A stretch of DNA of 64,000 nucleotides, from positions 124,001 through 188,000 of the forward strand of contig NZ_JAODTZ010000007.1 in NCBI RefSeq assembly GCF_025399795.1, in the 5' to 3' direction. How positions within the stretch are numbered: position 1 is the stretch's first letter; each line of letters begins with the position of its first letter. The translations under genes and the position numbers were made by a program. This DNA is from Streptomyces rhizosphaerihabitans. Lineage in GTDB: Bacteria; Actinomycetota; Actinomycetes; Streptomycetales; Streptomycetaceae. Below the pieces are notes generated by a model. The model was not told the DNA's origin and made no database searches. It worked only from the letters and a program-made list of their open reading frames with translations. Shown piece after piece: positions 10,382 to 20,376 of the stretch.

Positions 10382-11431
10382 ATGCCCAACGCCCGCGCCA
10401 CCCACCTCACCCGCCGCGGCATCCTCGCCGCGGGCGGCGCCCTCGGCCTCGGCGCCGTCCTCGCCGCCTGCGGGGACGACAACGCCTCGAAAAACGGTGG
10501 CTCGGACTCGACGAAGGCCGCCGAGAAGTCCGGCCCGTGGACGTTCAAGGACGACCGCGGCACGACGGTGAAGCTGGACAGGGCTCCGGCGAACATCGTC
10601 GCCTTCACCGGTGTCGCCGCCGCCCTGTTCGACTACGGCATCGAGGTCAAGGGCGTGTTCGGCCCGACGAAGACCAAGGACGGCAAGGCCGATGTCCAGG
10701 CCGGCGACATGGACATCAGCAAGCTGACGATCCTCGGCAACGAGTGGGGCCAGTTCAACATCGAGAAGTACGCGGGCCTCGCCCCCGACGTCCTGGTCTC
10801 GACGATGTTCGACACCGCGGGCACCCTCTGGTACGTCCCCGAGGAGTCCAAGGACAAGATCCTCAAGCTCGCCCCGAGCGTCGGAATCTCCGTCTACGAC
10901 GTCCAGATGCCCCAGCCGCTGGAGCACATGCTCGCGCTGGCAGAGTCCCTCGGCGCCGACGTGAAGTCCGCGAAGATCGTCGAGGCGAAGAAGAAGTTCG
11001 AGACGGCCGCCGAACGGCTGCGCAAGGCCGCCAAGGCCCGCCCCGAGATCAAGGTGCTCGCCGGCAGCGCGAGCCAGGACATCTTCTACGTCTCCGGCTC
11101 CAACCTCTCCATCGACCTGGAGTACTTCAAGGCGCTCGGCGTGAACATCGTCGAGCCCTCCGCCAAGGCCCTGAAGGCCAGCGGCGGCTGGTTCGAGAAC
11201 CTGAGCTGGGAGAACGTCGACAAGTACCCGGCCGACATCGTCATCATGGACGACCGCACCTCGACCATCCAGCCGGCCGACATCACCGAGGCCACCTGGA
11301 AGAAGCTGCCCGCCGTCAAGGCCGGCCAGGTCATCGCCCGGACGCCCGAGCCGATCCTGTCGTACGACAAGTGCACCCCGATCCTCGACAAGCTCGCCGA
11401 GGCCATCGAGAACGCGAAGAAGGTCGCCTGA
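10382..11431 (+). CDS. desE: Ferrioxamine-binding lipoprotein
   Basis: The protein starts MPNARATHLTRRGILAAGG and reaches the lipobox GAVLAACGDD. The twin Arg before a mildly hydrophobic stretch suggests Tat export, and the Cys would be lipidated. The mature part is a two-lobed substrate-binding protein of the siderophore class (FKDDRGTTVKLDRAPANIVAF, PAVKAGQVIARTPEPILSYD). It captures ferric desferrioxamines and hands them to an ABC importer that is not in this window. I chose the ATG at 10382 over an in-frame GTG at 10361; neither has a strong RBS. It is iron-regulated through the box upstream and adjoins desF and the biosynthetic genes desABCD. Confidence 0.92.
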   Translation: MPNARATHLTRRGILAAGGALGLGAVLAACGDDNASKNGGSDSTKAAEKSGPWTFKDDRGTTVKLDRAPANIVAFTGVAAALFDYGIEVKGVFGPTKTKDGKADVQAGDMDISKLTILGNEWGQFNIEKYAGLAPDVLVSTMFDTAGTLWYVPEESKDKILKLAPSVGISVYDVQMPQPLEHMLALAESLGADVKSAKIVEAKKKFETAAERLRKAAKARPEIKVLAGSASQDIFYVSGSNLSIDLEYFKALGVNIVEPSAKALKASGGWFENLSWENVDKYPADIVIMDDRTSTIQPADITEATWKKLPAVKAGQVIARTPEPILSYDKCTPILDKLAEAIENAKKVA

Positions 11432-11484
11432 GACCCCCTTCGCGACCCCGTCCGCGACCCCCTGACGCTGACTCAGGAGCACTC

Positions 11485-12351
11485 ATGACGACGGCCGTAG
11501 CCGCCCCGTTCCGTTTCTTCTCCCTCCAGGTCGTACGGACGAGGCGGCTCGGTCCGTCGCTGCTCCGGGTGACCTTCACGGGGCCCGATCTGCAGGCGTT
11601 CCACTCCCATGGGCGCGACCAGTCCCTGTCCCTGTTCCTGCCGCACCCCGGCCAGAGCGAGCCGGCCGTTCCTATCGAACTCGGCGACGGATGGTGGCAG
11701 GGCTGGCGTGAACTGCCCGACGGCGTACGGGCGGTGATGCGCTCGTACACCCTGCGCGAACTGCGCCGCGGCCCCGACGAGATCGACATCGACTTCGCGC
11801 TGCACGGCCTGGAGCCGGGCGCGGTCGCCCCGGCGGGGCCCGCCTCACGCTGGGCGTCCGGCGCACGGGCCGGTGACCGCGTCGTCCTGCTCGGTCCCGC
11901 CGTCGAGGACAACCGGGCCATCCGCTTCCGGCCGCCCGCGGACACCGACCTCGTCGTCCTGTGGGGCGACGAGACGGCCGTCCCCGCCGTCTCCGCGATC
12001 CTCGAATCACTCCCGGCGGGACAGCGCGTCCGCGCCTGGCTGGAGGTTCACCACGCCGCCGACATCCAGGATCTGGCGACCTCGGCGGACGCCGAGATCA
12101 CCTGGCTCGTACGGGACGAGCGCTCCGATGCGGACTCCCCGGGTCCCTCCATGGCTCTCGACGCCCTGCGGACCGCCCAACTCCCGCCCTCGCAGGCCCC
12201 GTACGCCTGGATCGCGGGCGAGTCCGGCCGCGTGAAGGAGCTGCGCCGCCATCTCGTGCGCGAGCGCGGCATCGACCGCGGGCGGGTCACCTTCGTGGGC
12301 TACTGGCGGCAGGGCCTGAACGAGGAGCAACTGCGGGAGCGCGGCGAGTAG
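11485..12351 (+). CDS. desF: Siderophore-interacting FAD protein (ferric-siderophore reductase-like)
   Basis: The 288-residue protein has the N-terminal FAD-binding barrel of the SIP family, with MRSYTLRELR as the flavin motif. The C-terminal NAD(P)H domain includes LVVLWGDETAVPAVSAILESLP and YAWIAGESGRVKELRRHLVRERG. Such proteins release iron from the siderophore in the cytoplasm by reduction. The start is set by AGGAG at 11475-11479, five bases before the ATG. It is 53 bases after desE and most likely on the same transcript. Confidence 0.92.
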   Translation: MTTAVAAPFRFFSLQVVRTRRLGPSLLRVTFTGPDLQAFHSHGRDQSLSLFLPHPGQSEPAVPIELGDGWWQGWRELPDGVRAVMRSYTLRELRRGPDEIDIDFALHGLEPGAVAPAGPASRWASGARAGDRVVLLGPAVEDNRAIRFRPPADTDLVVLWGDETAVPAVSAILESLPAGQRVRAWLEVHHAADIQDLATSADAEITWLVRDERSDADSPGPSMALDALRTAQLPPSQAPYAWIAGESGRVKELRRHLVRERGIDRGRVTFVGYWRQGLNEEQLRERGE

Positions 12352-12453
12352 TTCGCGGGCCCCGCAGGGTCTGCCGGAAGTCCGGAACGGTCCGGCGCCG
12401 GTCCCGGGGCGTGCGTCAAGAAGACCCAGGTGGGGCGGGGTCGCACGATCGAC

Positions 12454-12472
12454 TTAGGTTAGGCTAACCTAA
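12454..12472 (+). promoter_or_regulatory. Perfect iron box upstream of desABCD
   Basis: TTAGGTTAGGCTAACCTAA is an exact match to the 19-base consensus; the dyad extends two more bases on each side (12452-12474). It lies 68 bases upstream of the desA start. This is the DmdR1/IdeR operator of the desferrioxamine genes in Streptomyces. Confidence 0.92.
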
Positions 12473-12540
12473 GTTGAACGTCGCGACTTCGCCCCTTCTC
12501 CTGTCCCGCTCGGACTCTCCCCCGCACGGAGGACCCCCAC

Positions 12541-14016
12541 ATGCGCTCGCACCTGCTCAATGACACCACCGCGGACCGGTACCGCCGCTCCGTGACCGAA
12601 GGCGTCGAGCGGGTGGCGGCCAGACTCGCCACCACCGACCGCCCGTTCACGGGTGTCACGGTCGACGACCTCGCTCCCCGCATCGAGCGGATCGACCTCG
12701 ACAAGCCCCTGCACGACACCACGGCCGTCCTCGACGAGCTGGAAGAGGTCTACCTCCAGGACGCGATCTACTTCCACCACCCCCGCTACCTCGCCCACCT
12801 CAACTGCCCGGTCGTCATCCCGGCCGTGCTCGGCGAGGCTGTCCTCTCCGCCGTCAACTCCTCACTGGACACCTGGGACCAGTCGGCCGGCGGCACCCTC
12901 ATCGAGCGCAAGCTCATCGACTGGACCAACGAGCGGATCGGCCTCGGCCCGGCCGCCGACGGTGTGTTCACCAGCGGCGGCAGCCAGTCCAACCTCCAGG
13001 CCCTGCTGCTGGCCCGCGAGGAGGCCAAGCCCGGCGGCGAAGGCTGGGAGGGTGAGGGAACGGGGGCCGACCTCGGCAAACTGCGGATCTTCGCCTCCGA
13101 GGTCAGCCACTTCAGCGTCAAGAAGTCGGCCAAACTCCTCGGACTCGGCGCCGACGCCGTCGTCTTGATCCCCGTCGACCACGACAAGCGCATGCAGACC
13201 GTCGCCCTCGCCCGCGAGCTGGAACGCTGCAGGCAGGACGGCCTCGTCCCGATGGCCGTCGTCGCCACCGCGGGCACCACCGACTTCGGCTCCATCGACC
13301 CGCTGCCCGAGATCGCGGAGCTCTGCTCCCAGTTCGGCGCCTGGATGCACGTGGACGCCGCCTACGGCTGCGGGCTGCTCGCCTCGCTGAAGAACCGGAA
13401 CCGTATCGACGGCATCGAGCGGGCCGACTCCGTCACCGTCGACTACCACAAGTCCTTCTTCCAGCCCGTGAGTTCCTCGGCCGTGCTGGTCCGGGACGCC
13501 TCGACACTGCGCCATGCCACCTACCACGCGGAGTACCTCAACCCGCGCCGCATGGTCCAGGAGCGCATCCCCAACCAGGTCGACAAGTCCCTCCAGACCA
13601 CCCGCCGCTTCGACGCGCTGAAGCTGTGGATGACGCTTCGCGTGATGGGCGCCGACGGCATCGGCGAACTCTTCGACGAGGTCTGCGCCCTGGCCGCGGA
13701 GGGCTGGGAACTGCTCGCCGCCGACCCGCGCTTCGACGTCGTCGTGCAGCCCTCGCTCTCCACCCTCGTCTACCGGTACATCCCGGCCGCCGTCACCGAC
13801 CCCGCCGAGATCGACCGCGCCAACCTGTACGCCCGCAAAGCCCTGTTCGCCTCCGGCGACGCCGTCGTCGCGGGCACCAAGGTCGGCGGACGCCACTACC
13901 TGAAGTTCACGTTGCTCAACCCCGAGACCACGACGGACGACATCGCCGCCGTCCTCGATCTGATCGCCGGCCACGCCGAGCAGTACCTGGGAGAGTCCCT
14001 TGACCGCGCTTGCTGA
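12541..14016 (+). CDS. desA: Lysine decarboxylase, desferrioxamine biosynthesis
   Basis: A group II PLP-dependent decarboxylase of 491 residues. [19 protein letters not shown] binds the cofactor phosphate, HVDAAYGCG holds the Asp that contacts the pyridine nitrogen, and [11 protein letters not shown] carries the Schiff-base Lys at about residue 304. It converts lysine to cadaverine, the first step to desferrioxamine. GGAGG stands just before the start. Its last 17 bases overlap desB. Confidence 0.95.
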   Translation: MRSHLLNDTTADRYRRSVTEGVERVAARLATTDRPFTGVTVDDLAPRIERIDLDKPLHDTTAVLDELEEVYLQDAIYFHHPRYLAHLNCPVVIPAVLGEAVLSAVNSSLDTWDQSAGGTLIERKLIDWTNERIGLGPAADGVFTSGGSQSNLQALLLAREEAKPGGEGWEGEGTGADLGKLRIFASEVSHFSVKKSAKLLGLGADAVVLIPVDHDKRMQTVALARELERCRQDGLVPMAVVATAGTTDFGSIDPLPEIAELCSQFGAWMHVDAAYGCGLLASLKNRNRIDGIERADSVTVDYHKSFFQPVSSSAVLVRDASTLRHATYHAEYLNPRRMVQERIPNQVDKSLQTTRRFDALKLWMTLRVMGADGIGELFDEVCALAAEGWELLAADPRFDVVVQPSLSTLVYRYIPAAVTDPAEIDRANLYARKALFASGDAVVAGTKVGGRHYLKFTLLNPETTTDDIAAVLDLIAGHAEQYLGESLDRAC

Positions 14017-15277
14017 ATCCACGAACACGACCTACGACTTCGTGGGCATCGGGCTCGGGCCCTTCAATCTCGGCCTCGCCTGCCTGACCGAGCCGATCGC
14101 CGAACTGAACGGCGTGTTCCTGGAGTCGAAACCCCACTTCGAGTGGCACTCCGGCATGTTCCTGGAGGGCGCGCACCTCCAGACTCCCTTCATGTCGGAC
14201 CTGGTCACCCTCGCCGACCCGACCTCCCCCTACTCCTTCCTCAACTACCTGAAGGAATCGGGCCGTCTCTACTCGTTCTACATCCGTGAGAACTTCTACC
14301 CGCTGCGGGTCGAGTACGACGACTACTGCCGCTGGGCAGCGGACAAGCTGAGCAGCGTCCGCTTCTCCACGACGGTCGCGGAGGTGACCTACGAGGACGA
14401 GGTGTACTCCGTACGGACCGAGGCCGGCGAGGTGTTCCGCGCCCGGCACCTGGTCCTCGGCACCGGCACCTCGCCCCACGTCCCGGACGCCTGCTCGGAA
14501 CTCGGCGGCGACTTCATCCACAACTCCCGCTACACGCAGCACAAGCGGGAGCTCCAGGCCAAGGACTCGATCACCCTGGTCGGCAGCGGCCAGTCCGCCG
14601 CCGAGATCTTCTACGACCTGCTGAGCGAGATCGACGTCCACGGCTACCGGCTGAACTGGGTGACCCGCTCGCCGCGCTTCTTCCCCCTCGAATACACCAA
14701 GCTGACCCTGGAGATGACCTCCCCGGAGTACATCGACTACTTCCACGCGCTTCCCGAAGCGACCCGCTACCGCCTCCGGTCGGAACAGAAGGGCCTGTTC
14801 AAGGGCATCGACGGGGAACTGATCAACGAGATCTTCGACCTGCTCTACCAGAAGAACCTCGGCGGCCCGGTTCCCGCCCGGCTCCTCACCAACTCCTCGC
14901 TCGAAAGCGCGCGTTACGACGAGGGCACGTACACGCTCGGCCTCCGCCAGCAGGAACAGGGCAAGGACTACGAGCTGAGCTCGGCGGGCCTGATCCTGGC
15001 CACGGGCTACCGCTACGCCGAGCCCGCGTTCCTCGCACCGGTCCGCGACCGGCTCCGCTACGACAGCCGGGGCAACTTCGACGTGGCCCGCAACTACGCC
15101 ATCGACACCACGGGGAGCGGGATCTTCCTGCAGAACGCGGGCGTCCACACCCACTCGATCACCTCACCGGACCTCGGCATGGGCCCGTACCGCAACGCGT
15201 CCATCATCCGTGAGCTGCTCGGCACCGAGTACTACCCGGTCGAGAAGACCATCGCGTTCCAGGAGTTCGCCATATGA
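14000..15277 (+). CDS. desB: Cadaverine N-monooxygenase, desferrioxamine biosynthesis
   Basis: A flavin N-hydroxylating monooxygenase of 425 residues. [16 protein letters not shown] near the N-terminus is the FAD motif, [15 protein letters not shown] the NADPH motif, and [11 protein letters not shown] the C-terminal ATGY signature. It makes N-hydroxycadaverine. The start appears to be TTG at 14000, because GGGAGAG lies about 5 bases before it and the protein then begins right before the FAD motif. It overlaps desA by 17 bases and desC by 4, so translation is coupled. Confidence 0.93.
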   Translation: MTALAESTNTTYDFVGIGLGPFNLGLACLTEPIAELNGVFLESKPHFEWHSGMFLEGAHLQTPFMSDLVTLADPTSPYSFLNYLKESGRLYSFYIRENFYPLRVEYDDYCRWAADKLSSVRFSTTVAEVTYEDEVYSVRTEAGEVFRARHLVLGTGTSPHVPDACSELGGDFIHNSRYTQHKRELQAKDSITLVGSGQSAAEIFYDLLSEIDVHGYRLNWVTRSPRFFPLEYTKLTLEMTSPEYIDYFHALPEATRYRLRSEQKGLFKGIDGELINEIFDLLYQKNLGGPVPARLLTNSSLESARYDEGTYTLGLRQQEQGKDYELSSAGLILATGYRYAEPAFLAPVRDRLRYDSRGNFDVARNYAIDTTGSGIFLQNAGVHTHSITSPDLGMGPYRNASIIRELLGTEYYPVEKTIAFQEFAI

Positions 15278-15819
15278 CCACCGCCACCGCCATCGGCACC
15301 TTCACGGTCCGCCCCCTCGACCCCGTCGAGGACGCCCCACTGCTGCACGGGTGGGTGACCCACCCCAAGTCCGCCTTCTGGATGATGCAGGAGGCGAGAC
15401 TGCACGACGTGGAGCGCGAGTACATGGCCATCGCGGCGAGCGAGCACCACGACGCGTTCATCGGACTGCTGGACGGCGAGCCCGTCTTCCTGATGGAGCG
15501 CTACGACCCCGGGTACGTCGAACTCGTCGGGCTGTACGAGCCGGAGCCGGGCGATGTCGGCATGCACTTCCTGGTCGCGCCGAGCGACACGCCCGTGCAC
15601 GGCTTCACCCGGGCCGTGATCACCGCGGTGATGGAGACCCTGTTCGCCGACCCGGCGACCCGCCGGGTCGTCGTCGAGCCCGACGTGGGCAACACGGCCG
15701 TGCACGCCCTCAACGAGGCCGTCGGCTTCGTGCCCGAGCGGGAGATCCAGAAGCCGGAGAAGAAGGCGCTGTTGAGCTTCTGCACCCGGGAGCAGTTCAC
15801 GAAGGCGGTGGCGGCATGA
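15274..15819 (+). CDS. desC: N-hydroxycadaverine acyltransferase (GNAT/IucB-like)
   Basis: The protein has 181 residues and is a GNAT fold of the siderophore type: [21 protein letters not shown] early, [19 protein letters not shown] in the core strands, then [20 protein letters not shown] for acyl-CoA binding. It acetylates or succinylates N-hydroxycadaverine. It overlaps desB and desD by 4 bases each (ATGA junctions). Confidence 0.93.
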   Translation: MTTATAIGTFTVRPLDPVEDAPLLHGWVTHPKSAFWMMQEARLHDVEREYMAIAASEHHDAFIGLLDGEPVFLMERYDPGYVELVGLYEPEPGDVGMHFLVAPSDTPVHGFTRAVITAVMETLFADPATRRVVVEPDVGNTAVHALNEAVGFVPEREIQKPEKKALLSFCTREQFTKAVAA

Positions 15820-17588
15820 GCCACGCCGAGAGCGTCGCCCACCTCTCCCCCGAGCGCTGGGCCCTCGCCAACCGCCTCCTCGTGCGCAAGGCGCTCGCCG
15901 AGTTCGCCCACGAGCGGCTGATCACCCCGCAGAGCCTGCCGGACGGCCGGTACGAGGTCCGCGGCGACGACGGGCTGACGAGCTACCGCTTCACCGCCGT
16001 GCTGCGCTCCCTCGACCACTGGCAGGTGGACGCCGAGTCGATCACCCGGCACCGCGACGGCAGCGAACTCCCGCTGTCCGCACTGGACTTCTTCATCGAG
16101 CTGAAGGAGGCGCTGGGGCTGAGCGACGAGGTTCTGCCCGTCTACCTGGAGGAGATCTCCTCCACCCTCTCGGGCACCTGCTTCAAACTCACCAAGCCGC
16201 GGATCCCGGTCCGTGAACTGGCCGGCGCCGGTTTCCAGGCCATCGAGACCGGCATGACCGAAGGGCACCCCTGCTTCGTCGCCAACAACGGGCGGCTGGG
16301 CTTCGGGGTGCACGAGTACCTGGCCTACGCGCCCGAGACCGCGAGCCCGGTCCGGCTGGTGTGGCTGGCCGCGCACCGCTCGCGGGCCGCGTTCACGGCG
16401 GGAGTCGGCATCGAGTACGAGTCCTTCGTGCGCGAGGAACTGGGCGCGGAGACCGTCGAGCGGTTCGCCCGGACGCTGACCGGCCAGGGACTCGACCCGG
16501 AGGACTACCTGCTCATACCCGTGCACCCCTGGCAGTGGTGGAACAAACTGTCGGTGACGTTCGCCGCCGAGGTCGCCGAGCGGCGCCTGGTCTGTCTCGG
16601 CGAGGGCGACGACGAGTACCTGGCCCAGCAGTCCATCCGGACGTTCTTCAACACGACCAGCCCCGAGAAGCACTATGTGAAGACGGCGCTGAGCGTGCTG
16701 AACATGGGCTTCATGCGGGGCCTGTCCGCCGCCTACATGGAGGCGACCCCGGCCATCAACGACTGGCTGGCCCAGCTCGTCGAGAACGACCCGGTGCTGA
16801 AGTCGACGGGTCTGTCGATCATCCGTGAGCGGGCGGCCGTCGGCTACCGGCACCTGGAGTACGAGGCGGCCACCGACCGGTACTCCCCGTACCGCAAGAT
16901 GCTCGCCGCGCTGTGGCGCGAGAGCCCGGTCCCCTCGCTCCAGGAGGGCGAGAGCCTGGCGACGATGGCGTCCCTCGTCCATGTCGACCACGAGGGCGCC
17001 TCGTTCGCGGGTGCGCTGATCGAGCGGTCGGGCCTGACGCCGGTGGAGTGGTTGCGCCGCTATCTCCGCGCCTACCTCACCCCGCTCCTGCACAGCTTCT
17101 ACGCGTACGACCTGGTCTACATGCCGCACGGCGAGAACGTCATCCTGGTCCTGAAGGACGGGGTCGTGCGGCGGGCGGTCTACAAGGACATCGCCGAGGA
17201 GATCGCGGTCATGGACCCGCAGGCGGTGCTGCCGCCGCCGGTGGAGCGGATCCGGGTCGAAGTCCCCGAGGACACGAAGCTGTTGTCCATCTTCACGGAC
17301 GTCTTCGACTGCTTCTTCCGCTTCCTGGCAGCCCAGTTGGCGGACGAGGGCGTCCTCGGCGAGGAGGACTTCTGGCGTACGGTCGCCGAGTCGGTGCGCG
17401 CGTACCAGGAGTCGACGCCCGAACTCGACGACAAGTTCCGGCAGTTCGACCTGTTCGCGCCCGAGTTCGCGCTGTCCTGCCTCAACCGGCTCCAGCTGCG
17501 CGACAACCGGCAGATGGTCGACCTGGCGGACCCGTCGGGCGCGCTGCAACTGGTCGGCACCCTGAAGAACCCCATCGCCGGGTTCTGA
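15816..17588 (+). CDS. desD: Desferrioxamine synthetase (NIS, IucA/IucC family)
   Basis: A 590-residue NRPS-independent siderophore synthetase. Family motifs in order are SGTCFKLTKPRIPVREL, EGHPCFVANNGRLGFG, LLIPVHPWQWWNKL, QQSIRTFFNTTSP and PHGENVILVLKDG. It condenses acylated hydroxycadaverine units using ATP and then closes the ring, giving desferrioxamines B and E. It is the last gene of desABCD; the stop is followed 5 bases later by the first of three hairpins. Confidence 0.94.
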   Translation: MSHAESVAHLSPERWALANRLLVRKALAEFAHERLITPQSLPDGRYEVRGDDGLTSYRFTAVLRSLDHWQVDAESITRHRDGSELPLSALDFFIELKEALGLSDEVLPVYLEEISSTLSGTCFKLTKPRIPVRELAGAGFQAIETGMTEGHPCFVANNGRLGFGVHEYLAYAPETASPVRLVWLAAHRSRAAFTAGVGIEYESFVREELGAETVERFARTLTGQGLDPEDYLLIPVHPWQWWNKLSVTFAAEVAERRLVCLGEGDDEYLAQQSIRTFFNTTSPEKHYVKTALSVLNMGFMRGLSAAYMEATPAINDWLAQLVENDPVLKSTGLSIIRERAAVGYRHLEYEAATDRYSPYRKMLAALWRESPVPSLQEGESLATMASLVHVDHEGASFAGALIERSGLTPVEWLRRYLRAYLTPLLHSFYAYDLVYMPHGENVILVLKDGVVRRAVYKDIAEEIAVMDPQAVLPPPVERIRVEVPEDTKLLSIFTDVFDCFFRFLAAQLADEGVLGEEDFWRTVAESVRAYQESTPELDDKFRQFDLFAPEFALSCLNRLQLRDNRQMVDLADPSGALQLVGTLKNPIAGF

Positions 17589-17593
17589 GCACC

Positions 17594-17690
17594 GGGCTCC
17601 TGGCGCGTTCCAGGAGCCCCTGCGTACGGGCGGGCGCCCCGGAGACGGTCCTCCGGGGCGCCCGTCGGCCTGCCCGCTAGCGGGCAGGCC
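17594..17690. terminator. Three consecutive hairpins between convergent desD and hexosaminidase
   Basis: Hairpin 1 (17594-17619) has a perfect 10-bp stem (GGGCTCCTGG) and a 6-base loop. Hairpin 2 (17631-17664) has a perfect 14-bp stem (CGGGCGCCCCGGAG) and a 6-base loop. Hairpin 3 (17667-17690) is a perfect 24-base palindrome centred on CTAG. The stop codon of the minus-strand hexosaminidase lies inside hairpin 3. The set probably ends transcription from both sides. Confidence 0.8.
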
Positions 17691-19260
17691 AGGGGACCTG
17701 CGGCGAGCGGTAGTAGCCGATGCCGAGGGCGTCCCAGCGCGGCCCCTGGGCGGCCAGCCGCACCTTGTAGGTGTCCCAGTCGTGCGTCGACGCGGGCGAC
17801 CAGCCGAGTTCGGCGGCCCCCGGCAGCCTCGGGAAGGCCATGACGTCGATGTCGGCGGAGGTCACGATCGTCTCGGTCCACAGCGGCGCCTCGACGCCCT
17901 TGACGGCCGAGGCGGGCACGCCGGGAAGGTAGCCGCCCGGGTCCCAGTCGTACGCCCGCCGGACCTCCACCAGACCGGCCCAGTCCTGGCCGAGCGGGGT
18001 GTCGGCGGTGTACTTCATGTCGAGGTAGAGCCGGTCCGCGGGCGACAGCACGAGCCCGGTCCCGTTCTGGGCGGCCCGGGCGACCTGCGCCTTCTCCTCG
18101 GCGCCGGTGTCGTCGAGCCCCCAGTACTGCGCGATGGCGCCCTTCGCCGGGGTGGCCCCGGTGAGCTGGTGCCAGCCGATCACCTTCTTGCCGTACTTGG
18201 CGACCAGGGGCTGCACCTTGTCCATGAAGGTCACGTAGTCGGCGTGGCTGGTGGAGTGCGCCTCGTCACCGCCGATGTGGAGGTACCCGCCGGGGGTGAT
18301 CGCGGCCAGTTCGCGGATCACGTCGTCCACGAAGTCGTATGTCAGCGGCTTGTTCACGCACAACGAGGAGAAACCGACGTCCGTGCCGGTGTAGAGCGGC
18401 GGCGCGACGCCGTCGCAGTTCAGTTCGGCGTACGAGGCGAGGGCGGCGTTGGTGTGTCCGGGCATGTCGATCTCCGGGACGACCTCCAGATAGCGCGAGG
18501 AGGCGTACCGGACGATCTCGCGGTAGTCGGCCTTGGTGTAGAAGCCGCCTTGTCCGCCACCGACCTGGGTGGAGCCGCCGTGGGCCGCCAGCCGCGGCCA
18601 GGAGTCGACGGCGATGCGCCAGCCCTGGTCGTCGCTCAGGTGCAGATGCAGCTTGTTGACCTTGTAGAGCGCCAGTTCGTCGATGTAGTGCTTGACCTGG
18701 GCGACGGTGAAGAAGTGCCGGGAGACGTCGAGCATCGCGCCGCGGTAGGCGTAGCGCGGGGTGTCCTCGATGGTGCCACCGGCGATCAGCCAGGGTCCGC
18801 GCTGGACGGAGTCCTTCTCGACGGCTGCGGGGAGCAGCTGACGCAGGGTCTGCACGCCGTGGAAGAGGCCCGCGGGCCGTCCGGCCGTGATCGTGACGCC
18901 CGACCTGCCGCTGTCGAGGCGGTAACCCTCGGCGCCCAGTCCCTTGCCGCCGAGCCGGAGCCGGATCGCTCCCGCGCCGTGCGAGGTGACCGGCAGCCGG
19001 TAGCCGGTGGAGGGCCGCAGGATGTCCGCGAGGTAGTCGCCGACCGTGCGGGCCTCGCGCGAGTCGTCGACACGGATGCGGGTGTCGCCGGTGATGCGGT
19101 ACGGGGATCCGCCCGGCTCGACGGAGGCGGGGGCCGGGACGACGCGGACCGGCGGAGCGGCGGCCTCGGTGTGCGGTGCCGCGCCGACGAGGGAGATACC
19201 GGCCGCCGCCACGAGCAGCAGCGTACCGAGAAGGCGGGGCGTTCTGTGGTGCTGTCTCAC
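17677..19260 (-). CDS. Secreted beta-N-acetylhexosaminidase (GH20)
   Basis: The protein has 527 residues from a GTG at 19260, which has GGGAG about 6 bases upstream. Residues 1-35 are a signal peptide (RTPRLLGTLLLVAAAGISLVG). A GH20b N-terminal domain (VRVVPAPASVEPGG) follows, then the GH20 barrel with MLDVSRHFF, LHLHLSDDQGWR and the catalytic Asp-Glu pair in HIGGDEAHST (about D332/E333). It removes terminal GlcNAc from chitin oligosaccharides outside the cell. A DasR-type site lies 72 bases upstream of the start, which fits control by GlcNAc availability. It is convergent with desD. Confidence 0.92.
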   Translation of the reverse strand: MRQHHRTPRLLGTLLLVAAAGISLVGAAPHTEAAAPPVRVVPAPASVEPGGSPYRITGDTRIRVDDSREARTVGDYLADILRPSTGYRLPVTSHGAGAIRLRLGGKGLGAEGYRLDSGRSGVTITAGRPAGLFHGVQTLRQLLPAAVEKDSVQRGPWLIAGGTIEDTPRYAYRGAMLDVSRHFFTVAQVKHYIDELALYKVNKLHLHLSDDQGWRIAVDSWPRLAAHGGSTQVGGGQGGFYTKADYREIVRYASSRYLEVVPEIDMPGHTNAALASYAELNCDGVAPPLYTGTDVGFSSLCVNKPLTYDFVDDVIRELAAITPGGYLHIGGDEAHSTSHADYVTFMDKVQPLVAKYGKKVIGWHQLTGATPAKGAIAQYWGLDDTGAEEKAQVARAAQNGTGLVLSPADRLYLDMKYTADTPLGQDWAGLVEVRRAYDWDPGGYLPGVPASAVKGVEAPLWTETIVTSADIDVMAFPRLPGAAELGWSPASTHDWDTYKVRLAAQGPRWDALGIGYYRSPQVPWPAR

Positions 19261-19331
19261 ATGCGCTCCCTTCGGTGCCCGGCGAAGGCCCTCGGCCCGT
19301 CCTCGGCCGCGCCCTTCACCGTGCCCTTCGA

Positions 19332-19347
19332 ATTGGTCGAGACCACT
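19332..19347. promoter_or_regulatory. DasR-type operator (dre) upstream of GH20 gene
   Basis: ATTGGTCGAGACCACT matches the known dre form ACTGGTCTAGACCACT at 14 of 16 positions and keeps the GGTC/GACC core. It lies between the divergent hexosaminidase and DUF4429 genes, nearer the latter. DasR is the GntR-type repressor of chitin and GlcNAc genes in Streptomyces, so control of the hexosaminidase is expected. Confidence 0.75.
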
Positions 19348-19378
19348 CTCCCGCAGACGCGGTGGAACAATCCCCGTC

Positions 19379-20260
19379 ATGGCGGAAATCATCCAGCGGG
19401 ACGGCACGTGGATCTTCGACGGGGACGCTCTGCGGCTGACCCCCGGGCGGGACAAGAACGTCAGCCTGCTGCGCAGGACGCTGGGTGAACTCACCGTGCC
19501 GCTCGACGCGTTGGCGGGTGTCTCGCTGGAGCAGGGCAGGAAGGCCGGGCGGCTCAGGCTCCGGCTGCGCGACGGCGCGGACCCGCTGCTCCAGGCGACC
19601 GGCGGCAAGCTCGCGGAGCCGAACGACCCGTACCAGCTCACGGTGGAGGCCGACCGTTTCGGCGTCGCCGAGTACTTCGTGGACGAGGTCCGGGGCGCGC
19701 TGCTCCTCGACCGGGTTCCGTCCGATCCGGTCGACGGCTATCTGCTGCCCGGTCCGCCGGTGCCGCTGTCCGCCTCCGCCGGTGACGGCACGGCGAGCTT
19801 CGACGGCGAACGCGTACGCCTGGAGTGGAACTGGAAGACGGAGGACGCGAAGTCCGCGTCGGGCGCCCGGACCCTCGCCCTCGGCAACATCACGGCCGTC
19901 GAGTGGCGTCCGGCGGCCGGGCTGGAGAACGGCTGTCTGCGCTTCACCGTGCGCGGCGCCGACACCAAGGCGCCGCCGAAGTACGACCCCAACTCCGTGG
20001 AGCTGTGGGGCTTCAAGAAGGACCCGCTGATGGCGCTGGTCGCGGCGGCGGTGCAGGCGAGGCTGCCGCATCCGGCGGCGCCCGTGGAGGACCGGCTCGC
20101 GGAGCAGCCGGTCCTGGAGGCTGCCCCCGAGCCCGGACCCGAGGCCGACCACGACGCCCTCCTGCGCAGGCTGCGCGAACTCGGCGAGCTGCACCGGGAA
20201 GGCGTCCTGACGGACGAGGAGTTCACCCTGGCCAAGCAGGCGGTCCTCAAGCGCCTGTAG
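19379..20260 (+). CDS. DUF4429 protein with C-terminal SHOCT domain
   Basis: The protein has 293 residues. Two similar beta-rich domains of the DUF4429 type occupy about residues 1-110 (MAEIIQRDGTWIFDGDALRL) and 125-225 (GTASFDGERVRLEW...ALGNITAVEWRPA). A short SHOCT segment at the end reads LRELGELHREGVLTDEEFTLAKQAVLKRL. The protein has no signal peptide or membrane segment. Its role is unknown; such domains are often lipid- or membrane-linked. The ATG at 19379 has no clear RBS. Confidence 0.8.
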   Translation: MAEIIQRDGTWIFDGDALRLTPGRDKNVSLLRRTLGELTVPLDALAGVSLEQGRKAGRLRLRLRDGADPLLQATGGKLAEPNDPYQLTVEADRFGVAEYFVDEVRGALLLDRVPSDPVDGYLLPGPPVPLSASAGDGTASFDGERVRLEWNWKTEDAKSASGARTLALGNITAVEWRPAAGLENGCLRFTVRGADTKAPPKYDPNSVELWGFKKDPLMALVAAAVQARLPHPAAPVEDRLAEQPVLEAAPEPGPEADHDALLRRLRELGELHREGVLTDEEFTLAKQAVLKRL

Positions 20261-20376
20261 GAACGGGCATTCGAGGACCGCCGCTCGCGGGAACCGGCCG
20301 CCGGCCAGGGAAGCGGTACACCCCGCCTTCCGCGTACCTGGACACCTGCGCGCCTGTCCGCCTGTCCGCCCAGGGC

